11,518 nt of DNA from FEN-727 sp036508635 (GTDB lineage: Bacteria > Actinomycetota > Geothermincolia > Fen-727 > Anoxymicrobiaceae). Positions 6,887 through 11,518 of this stretch are shown here, piece after piece. The stretch covers positions 1-11,518 of the forward strand of contig DATCGY010000161.1 of assembly GCA_036508635.1 (NCBI GenBank), read 5' to 3'. Every line of letters begins with the position of its first letter. The stretch's first letter is position 1. Below the pieces are notes generated by a model, which searched no databases, was not told the origin of the DNA, and worked only from the letters and a program-made list of their open reading frames with translations. Made by a program: the position numbers and the translations under genes.

Positions 6887-7149
6887 ATGGTTCGCATGAC
6901 GAGCAATAAAAAGGCTGGTAAGGTCCCCCAGGGCGCGCTCCTGGCCTCCTGCTGGTGTCGCTGGCCGTCGCGTCATGTGGAAGCGGCTCCAAACAGTCGA
7001 ACTCGACCTCGCCGTCGACCTCGCCTTCCGCCGGTGGTTCGAGCACGACAATAAATGACTACGTCAACCAGCTCGACACCAGGATAAACTCCGTCAGCCC
7101 CAACGACTTCAACGACGGCCAGTTAAACAACTCCGCGGTCGGCCTATAA
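6887..7149 (+). pseudogene. Small lipoprotein gene with an apparent -1 frameshift
   Basis: Two frames together spell one small lipoprotein. The first begins at ATG 6887 or 6896 (MTSNKKAGKVPQGALL). The second carries LLLVSLAVASC, in which VASC is a lipobox with the Cys codon at 6976-6978, and continues to the TAA at 7147-7149. One extra base near 6943-6946 would join them into a typical lipoprotein signal (basic start, hydrophobic core, lipobox). The second frame has a stop at 6919 and no good start of its own. The mature part would have 57 residues: a Ser/Thr/Pro/Gly linker, then an acidic and Asn-rich tail containing NDYVNQLD and PNDFNDGQL. I recognise no named family. No Shine-Dalgarno precedes either ATG. 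It could be a real pseudogene, a sequencing or assembly error, or less likely a recoding event. Confidence 0.5.
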
Positions 7150-7171
7150 CCGGCCCGCCCCAACCGGCCGG
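7150..7171. terminator. GC-rich hairpin between convergent gene ends
   Basis: CCGGCC (7150-7155) pairs with GGCCGG (7166-7171) around a 10-nt loop. It lies exactly between the stop of the small lipoprotein (7149) and the stop of the flotillin-like gene (7173). No T-run follows on either strand, so it is not a standard intrinsic terminator; termination is suggested only by position. Confidence 0.3.
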
Positions 7172-7172
7172 C

Positions 7173-9257
7173 CTACACCGGTGGCTCTTCGGGCTCCGGC
7201 GGAGCGGGTGGCTCCTCGGGCTTGGGCGGAGCGGGTGGCTGCTCCGGCATCGGCATCGACCCTGCCCCGGCTGTCTCTCCGGGCGCTCGCTTGGCCTTGG
7301 GCGCCTCGGCTACAACGGCGGCCATCTCCTCTTCGCGGCCTTCGAGCACCCCCATGAGCTGGGCGGCAAGGCCCTCGAGAGTCTGTCCGCCGCCTCCGCC
7401 TCCGATCAGCAGGATGTTCGGTACGAACTTCTGCCCGCTGCGGGAAAGAGCGTCGACCGCGTTCACCAGGGCGGTGGGACGCTGCCCCAGGGCCCTCACC
7501 TGCTCTTTATAAGCCTTGGCCCGGGCCATGCCCACGGCTTCGACCTCGGCACCCTTCGCGGCGCCGGTGTCACGGATGTAGGTTGCCTCGCCGTCGGCCT
7601 CCGCTTTCCTGGCGCTCGCGTTGTTGCGCTTGATCTCGACGCCCACCTGTGAGGCTGCGAGCTGCGCCTGCATGTCGGCCGTACCCTTGGCCTGCTCTGT
7701 TGATATTCGCTGGGTCTGGGCATCCTTCTGCTTCTGGTAGGTCTCGATCTCCTGGCGCGCGATCTCTCGCTCGGTGAGCACCCTTACCATGTCGGGTGGG
7801 AAAATAACGTCCTGGATGTAGACACCCTTGGTCTCGACCTGGTATTCGTCGAGCTTGTTCTTGATGTGCTCGAACGCCTGCTCCTGGACATCCTGGCGGG
7901 TCTCGATGAACTGGACCGCCTGCATGCTCTGGAGCTTGTCCCTGAAGTGGTTGCCCACGGCGGCCTGCAGCACCTCGTTGACGAGATTCTGCATGGTGCC
8001 GACCATCGAGATGACCCTTGGCGCCTTGGTGTCGGGCACGTGTATCTGCACCTGCAGGTCGATAGCGAAGACGAAGCCCTCGCGGCTCTTGGCCACGATC
8101 TGCTTGAGCTGTCGATCGAGGTTATGCGCCGCGGAGGTGGCATCGGCCCAGTTGAGAGTCAAGATGGCGGTCGGCACTATCTCGGCCTGGTAGACGCGGG
8201 GGTTGATAGAGTACTTGCCGGTGCGCAGCGGCTCTTGCCAGATGCCCCTGTGTCCGGGCCTGACGAGCGAGCCGAACTTGAACTCGATACCTGAGGTGTC
8301 CTCGGTCGAGAGCCCGACATACGCCTTGATAACCCCCACCTGGCCCTGCGTGACGACCAGCATGGGCACGAGCTCGACCTGGACGAGGAACGGGTTGAGC
8401 GCGTAGGCCCCGTAGAGCAACGGGTCGTGCTGTAGACCTATCTTGCCCCCGTTATCGAGGAACGCCTGGTAATCCTGGTAGTTGTTGTGAAGGTTGTTCT
8501 TGCTTCCGAGGAGCAGCTCGATGAGCTGGAGGTCGTTGCCCTGGGCCACCTCGAGCTGTCCGACATCGGCGAAACCTCCGAGCCTGCTCGCAATATCACC
8601 GGAGGGCAGCGGCTCCCCCTCGAAAGTCGTGACGATGCCGACGACGTCCATCACCGCGCCGCCCTCGGGGCTCGGCTGCGGGGTTATGCGCACCAGCTCG
8701 AGTTGCCACGGCGCGAGCCCGAACGACTCGCACGTGATTATTCCATCCATGCTCGTGAGCCGCTTGAGCTCGGGCGATATCGGTACTCCGTAGACCCTGG
8801 CCTTTGTGATCACGAGGAAGCCCACGGGGTGTATCGGCGCGCTGGTGCCGGGTGGGAGCGCCGGCCTCTGAACGCCCTTCTGACCCCCGTTCTGGACAAA
8901 GTCCTCGAGGTCGGCGAAGTTGCCGAAGTCGTTCTTGTAGACGGCCGACTTGGCCCCTATCGGCAGCGGGTCACCGACCTGGGCGATCACGACGCCGATC
9001 TCGCCGGCGGGCACCTGTACCCACGGGAACTTCTCGACCTTGAAGAGAAACCAGAACTTCCAGCGGAGGCCCGGCATCAGGAGGTCGGCCTGGTATCCCG
9101 CCTCACCGGCGAGCGCCACCGGGTTATCCTCGGACAGCTCCTTGAACGAGATGCGCTTTGTGACGAGTCCGACCTGCGTCGGGCCGATACGCCTGAACGA
9201 AGGAAGCGTCAGCAGGATAAGCACTACAACGACGATTGCCACTATGATTCCAGCCAT
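7173..9257 (-). CDS. Flotillin-like SPFH/band 7 membrane protein with repeated N-terminal region
   Basis: The product has 694 residues when started at ATG 9257, which has GGGAGG five bases upstream; a longer frame would run into the divergent gene. Residues 3-17 are a hydrophobic membrane segment. Residues 50-370 hold about four imperfect repeats, with a GYQADLLMPGLRW unit near 54, a NGGQKGVQRPALPPG unit near 123, a NGGKIGLQHDPLLYG unit near 269 and a GIWQEPLRTGKYSINP unit near 338. The SPFH core lies at about 380-490. An Ala/Gln/Glu-rich coiled coil covers about 495-590 and the flotillin-type end FVPNILL lies at 611-617, then a Gly run (619-624). The tail from about 671 is Pro/Glu-rich with EEPPAPP repeats. 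Flotillins usually have about 430-500 residues; the extra length is mostly the repeat region. The family organises membrane microdomains. The CrtC-like gene is divergent from it. Confidence 0.88.
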   Translation of the reverse strand: MAGIIVAIVVVVLILLTLPSFRRIGPTQVGLVTKRISFKELSEDNPVALAGEAGYQADLLMPGLRWKFWFLFKVEKFPWVQVPAGEIGVVIAQVGDPLPIGAKSAVYKNDFGNFADLEDFVQNGGQKGVQRPALPPGTSAPIHPVGFLVITKARVYGVPISPELKRLTSMDGIITCESFGLAPWQLELVRITPQPSPEGGAVMDVVGIVTTFEGEPLPSGDIASRLGGFADVGQLEVAQGNDLQLIELLLGSKNNLHNNYQDYQAFLDNGGKIGLQHDPLLYGAYALNPFLVQVELVPMLVVTQGQVGVIKAYVGLSTEDTSGIEFKFGSLVRPGHRGIWQEPLRTGKYSINPRVYQAEIVPTAILTLNWADATSAAHNLDRQLKQIVAKSREGFVFAIDLQVQIHVPDTKAPRVISMVGTMQNLVNEVLQAAVGNHFRDKLQSMQAVQFIETRQDVQEQAFEHIKNKLDEYQVETKGVYIQDVIFPPDMVRVLTEREIARQEIETYQKQKDAQTQRISTEQAKGTADMQAQLAASQVGVEIKRNNASARKAEADGEATYIRDTGAAKGAEVEAVGMARAKAYKEQVRALGQRPTALVNAVDALSRSGQKFVPNILLIGGGGGGQTLEGLAAQLMGVLEGREEEMAAVVAEAPKAKRAPGETAGAGSMPMPEQPPAPPKPEEPPAPPEPEEPPV

Positions 9258-9318
9258 CCGGACCTCCCTCAATGTTGCCTCTGAACCGCTCGCGCTTTGC
9301 GCAATGCGAGCAAAATTG

Positions 9319-9324
9319 AGTATA
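9319..9324 (-). promoter_or_regulatory. Candidate -10 element of the flotillin-like gene
   Basis: TATACT on the minus strand lies about 60 bp before the start codon at 9257. I see no good -35 hexamer at the right distance, so support is weak. An imperfect palindrome centred on TTGCGCAA (9297-9304) lies just downstream in the leader. Confidence 0.3.
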
Positions 9325-9395
9325 CACCAAAGCACCGACACCCCAGAGCAGCCGACGTCCGGGCCCGTAAAGCTCGGGCCGGCGCAATGCCGCAG

Positions 9396-9404
9396 TGGTA
9401 TGCT
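9396..9404 (+). promoter_or_regulatory. Extended -10 promoter of the CrtC-like gene
   Basis: TGG followed by TATGCT matches the extended -10 form (TGN-TATNNT) and lies 28 bp before the start codon at 9433. No -35 element is evident, which extended -10 promoters can do without. Transcription would begin near 9411, leaving a leader of about 22 nt that holds the Shine-Dalgarno sequence. Confidence 0.5.
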
Positions 9405-9432
9405 TTCACCAGGCAAGCGGGGAGGGTGCGAC

Positions 9433-10551
9433 ATGGGCCGGCAGCGTGCGTACGGCGGTTCCAGGGCGGGTAGCCCGGGCAACAGGACCGGCGACGAGTT
9501 GAACGTGGGCCTGCAGCCACGAGAGGACGCGCTCCACCCGCAAAAAGGCTTTCATTACGAGTGGTGGTACTTCCACGCCCATTTCGATGAAGGCTACTCG
9601 GCGGTGGCGATACTGTGGCCGATGAATTACTCGAGGCCATGGACCAGGCAGTGCACGGTCCAGCTATCCATATACACGCCTGAAGGCGCGCACTCCAAGC
9701 ATTATGTCTTTCCCCCGAGAGGGCTCTTAAGCGCGTCCCTTGACAGGTGCGACGTCAGGATCGGAGAGAGTTACGCGCGCGATACCGGGAGCGGTTACGA
9801 AGTCCATGTCCAGGTGGAAGGTGATTCGATCGACCTCGTCTTCGAGCCGACCGTACCGGGATGGAAACCGGGAACGGCGGTAAACATCCTGCCTTTCCCG
9901 CGCTTCAATACCATGGGCTGGCTGGTCCCCGTACCGGCGGCGCGCGTCCACGGCAGGCTCACGGTCGGTGGCAGGACGGTCGAGCTCGAGAACGGTCACG
10001 GGTACCACGACCACAACTGGGGCGAGGCGCCGATAACCCACGTCGTGGACAACTGGCACTGGGGGCACGTCGTCTCGGGCGACCTCGCCATAGTATGGTC
10101 CGACATCACGATGCAGAAAGCCTGGGATTACGACAAGATCTACATGTTCCTGCTCAGCAGGGGCGGAAGGCTCGTGATGGAATCACCGGAGATAGAGGTA
10201 TCGTACTCGCGTTGGACGCGCGACCCCGCCTGCCTCCACCCGTACCCGCGGCGTATCGACGTGTCTTTCGGCGGTGCCGATACGCCCGCACGGGGGGTTT
10301 TCTCGATGGATGCCGAGACGGTGATAGAGACCCAGGTGCTCCTCGAGATGACCGGCCTGCCCAGACCATTGATCGGGCTCATCCACTCCACGCGCTTCGC
10401 GCGGCCTTTCTATTTCCGCTGGCTTTCGCGCCTGGAAGGGTGGGTTGAGATTGAGGGTGAGCGCCTGCCGCTCTCGGGCACGACCATACACGAGCAGATG
10501 CTCTTCCGCGGCCGTCACCCTTCAGAATGCATGAAGCTCGCCGGGCTGTAA
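9433..10551 (+). CDS. Lipocalin-like protein of the CrtC (carotenoid 1,2-hydratase)/AttH type
   Basis: The product has 372 residues. The start ATG at 9433 has GGGAGG a few bases upstream. There is no signal peptide. Family signatures are HPQKGFHYEWWYFHA at residues 35-49 and GHGYHDHNWGEAP at 188-200, the two most typical blocks of the CrtC/AttH two-lipocalin fold. A Trp-rich stretch (DNWHWGHVV) follows at 206-214. Known members hydrate carotenoid precursors or catalyse cyclisations and other reactions on hydrophobic molecules. No carotenoid gene lies in this window, so a carotenoid role should not be assumed; a lipid or terpenoid ligand is more neutral. It is divergently transcribed from the flotillin-like gene across 175 bp and converges on the small membrane protein gene that ends at 10598. 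It appears complete, without frameshift. Confidence 0.85.
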   Translation: MGRQRAYGGSRAGSPGNRTGDELNVGLQPREDALHPQKGFHYEWWYFHAHFDEGYSAVAILWPMNYSRPWTRQCTVQLSIYTPEGAHSKHYVFPPRGLLSASLDRCDVRIGESYARDTGSGYEVHVQVEGDSIDLVFEPTVPGWKPGTAVNILPFPRFNTMGWLVPVPAARVHGRLTVGGRTVELENGHGYHDHNWGEAPITHVVDNWHWGHVVSGDLAIVWSDITMQKAWDYDKIYMFLLSRGGRLVMESPEIEVSYSRWTRDPACLHPYPRRIDVSFGGADTPARGVFSMDAETVIETQVLLEMTGLPRPLIGLIHSTRFARPFYFRWLSRLEGWVEIEGERLPLSGTTIHEQMLFRGRHPSECMKLAGL

Positions 10552-10567
10552 GCGACAGCGAGCTTCA
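10532..10567 (+). terminator. Candidate terminator hairpin at the end of the CrtC-like gene
   Basis: TGAAGCTCG (10532-10540) and CGAGCTTCA (10559-10567) form a perfect 9-bp stem with an 18-nt loop that contains the stop codon. The bases CATATCTTTTCG follow, only a short T-run. The long loop and weak T-run make this a doubtful intrinsic terminator. Confidence 0.35.
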
Positions 10568-10597
10568 CATATCTTTTCGTTCCGGAACCCGCGCGGG

Positions 10598-10954
10598 CTA
10601 CCTGGGCTCAGTGAAAGCGAGCTTGTAGAGAACGTAGAAGTTGAAGATCGGTATGATAAGCAGTACCCCCCACCAGTTCTCGAAGCCAAGCCTTTCAGCT
10701 ACGTCCATCATGATCAGGATCGCCATGACCGCCGTCACGATTCCGCAACAGAACATGAAGATGAGCATGATTATGAACCAGCTATCATCCCTGTCGCCCA
10801 TCTGGGTCAAGAGCCACAAGTTGAGGAAGGGAATGAAGGCGAACCAGCTGTTCTCTACGCCCAGCCGGTCCGCTATCCTCATCAAACAGAAGGCAGAGAA
10901 GATGTAGACTGCGAGCAACACTATGAAGTAGATCACATAGAACGAGGCGTTCAC
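10598..10954 (-). CDS. Internally duplicated four-helix membrane protein (DUF5684-like)
   Basis: The product has 118 residues when started at GTG 10954, where AAAGGAG lies seven bases upstream. The ATG two codons earlier (10960) is only one base from that site, so it is unlikely to be used. The protein is made of two similar halves. MRIADRLGVENSWFAFIPFL in the first half matches MDVAERLGFENWWGVLLIIP in the second: a hydrophobic helix, an amphipathic (M)(R/D)xA(D/E)RLGxEN turn, then an aromatic-rich helix ending in NLW or NFY. Four hydrophobic segments lie at about residues 3-24, 37-50, 60-84 and 95-113. The WFAFIPFLNLWLL pattern resembles DUF5684-type membrane proteins, which have no known activity; that assignment is from memory. 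It stands alone, convergent to the CrtC-like gene. Confidence 0.8.
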   Translation of the reverse strand: MNASFYVIYFIVLLAVYIFSAFCLMRIADRLGVENSWFAFIPFLNLWLLTQMGDRDDSWFIIMLIFMFCCGIVTAVMAILIMMDVAERLGFENWWGVLLIIPIFNFYVLYKLAFTEPR

Positions 10955-11019
10955 GGGCATTCTCCTTTCACACAAGGAACATGGCGATATCTATCTTCAG
11001 GCTCTTCGAGCCTATTCTT

Positions 11020-11136
11020 TTATTGCTCGCTCACACCCGGAAGTATCGGCCTCGCGTATGCGTAAGTATAAGCCTTGTTGCCGGCGTTCCAGTAGCATTG
11101 CCACCTCTCGCGTTCCACTTCTGAATACTTTACCAT
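11020..11136 (-). CDS. Possible small ORF of 38 codons, doubtful
   Basis: A short frame begins MVKYSEVERERWQC and ends in LPGVSEQ. It is rich in Tyr and Trp (YWNAGNKAYTYAY). It lies 21 bp after, and in the same frame as, the stop codon of the CCG-domain gene. No Shine-Dalgarno sequence precedes its ATG, and third-position GC is only about half, unlike the longer genes further left. Three copies of the octamer GCGTTCCA (plus strand) fall at 11084, 11110 and 11142, two of them inside the frame. It may be a small gene, a remnant of a longer C-terminus of the upstream gene, or chance. Confidence 0.25.
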   Translation of the reverse strand: MVKYSEVERERWQCYWNAGNKAYTYAYARPILPGVSEQ

Positions 11137-11157
11137 GACCCGCGTTCCATTTTTGAT

Positions 11158-11518
11158 TTAGGAAAGGGCGCTTCTTGCAACGCTCGCAAGATTCCAGGCG
11201 ATATGGGGTCGAACAAGGCGCCTGTAAAAAATGGAAAACGGTTCTGCCACCGTTCCGTCCAAAGCCAGGAGTACATCTTCCAAAAGGTAATGTGATTTAT
11301 ATCCGGGTTGGAAATAATGGTTCAAGAGATGGCATCCCGGGCAATAGCTCACCACATGCTTTTTCCCAGCTTCGGCCAAATCTTTACGCTTGACCAGAGC
11401 TGTTTTCACGACTTTAGCAATTTTGCCGTCATTAAATAATCCACCGTATCCACAGCAGAGGGAGTTTTCCCGGTTATGTGGCATTTCGGAAATGGTCATG
11501 CCGATGGTTGTTGCAAGA
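11158..11518 (-). CDS. CCG-domain iron-sulfur oxidoreductase, C-terminal part
   Basis: The frame is open to the right edge, so the N-terminus is missing; 119 residues are visible before the TAA at 11160-11158. The pattern NRENSLCCGYGG (Cys21, Cys22 of the visible part) followed 36 residues later by SYCPGC (Cys59, Cys62) is the CCG cysteine-rich domain of the heterodisulfide reductase HdrB/HdrD, GlpC and LldE group. These domains bind a special iron-sulfur cluster or zinc and take part in electron transfer or thiol/disulfide chemistry. Which enzyme it belongs to cannot be decided without the N-terminal part. The tail after the domain (PFSIFYRRLVRPHIAW to the end) is longer than I would expect. 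Base composition is about 48 % GC by hand count, lower than the genes to the left, which may mark transferred DNA. Confidence 0.85.
   Translation of the reverse strand, partial: LATTIGMTISEMPHNRENSLCCGYGGLFNDGKIAKVVKTALVKRKDLAEAGKKHVVSYCPGCHLLNHYFQPGYKSHYLLEDVLLALDGTVAEPFSIFYRRLVRPHIAWNLASVARSALS

Noticed and set aside
9362..9380. GC-rich inverted repeat GGCCCG / CGGGCC with 7-nt spacer upstream of the CrtC-like gene
   Set aside because: Six-base GC palindromes are common in this composition, there is no T-run, and it does not line up with promoter elements.
11016..11031. TCTTTTATTGCTCGCT resembles part of the repeat arm (TCTTTTATTGTTTGCT)
   Set aside because: Two mismatches in 16 bases, no GGGGTCAGG part and no inverted partner; an AT-rich chance match is more likely.

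Overview
The window is bacterial chromosomal DNA of fairly high GC. Strong Shine-Dalgarno sequences (AAGGAGG, GGAGG, GAGGGG) precede most genes, and there is one TTG start and one likely GTG start. Signal peptides, a lipobox-like segment, ATA and AGG codons beside GC-rich third positions, and the mix of hormone-sensitive-lipase esterase, SDR, TetR, flotillin and CrtC-like genes would fit an uncultured high-GC lineage, possibly actinobacterial. This is inference, and no marker gene fixes the phylum. No rRNA, tRNA, CRISPR array or intact transposase gene was seen.

Layout. (1) Positions 1-548, minus: a secreted calcineurin-like metallophosphoesterase cut by the left edge. (2) Positions 602-762: four arms of a palindromic repeat, two direct and two inverted. 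(3) Positions 778-4667, minus: a tight cluster of a TetR regulator, a two-helix membrane protein and a 951-residue secreted phosphodiesterase/alkaline-phosphatase-fold enzyme. A good promoter overlapped by a 22-bp palindromic operator lies in front. (4) Positions 4831-4920: a second copy of the repeat with a perfect 30-bp inverted repeat. (5) Positions 4925-6748, minus: a two-gene unit of an HSL-family esterase and an SDR oxidoreductase. (6) Positions 6887-7149, plus: a small lipoprotein gene that looks broken by a single-base frameshift. (7) Positions 7173-9257, minus: a long flotillin/SPFH protein with internal repeats. (8) Positions 9433-10551, plus: a CrtC/AttH-type lipocalin-like protein, divergent from the flotillin. 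(9) Positions 10598-10954, minus: an internally duplicated four-helix membrane protein. (10) Positions 11158-11518, minus: the C-terminal part of a CCG-domain Fe-S oxidoreductase in lower-GC sequence, followed by a doubtful 38-codon ORF.

How the parts may work together. The TetR cluster reads as a self-regulated unit producing an exported phosphoester hydrolase. A second exported phosphoesterase follows it beyond the repeat, so extracytoplasmic phosphate-ester or lipid-headgroup turnover is a reasonable guess. The esterase/SDR pair suggests ester cleavage followed by alcohol or ketone oxidoreduction. The flotillin and CrtC-like genes share a 175-bp divergent intergenic region. Substrates cannot be read from the sequence. 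The most unusual features are the repeat family, found both times directly behind a gene's stop codon, the operator-promoter overlap in front of the TetR gene, the repeat-built N-terminal half of the flotillin, and the broken lipoprotein.
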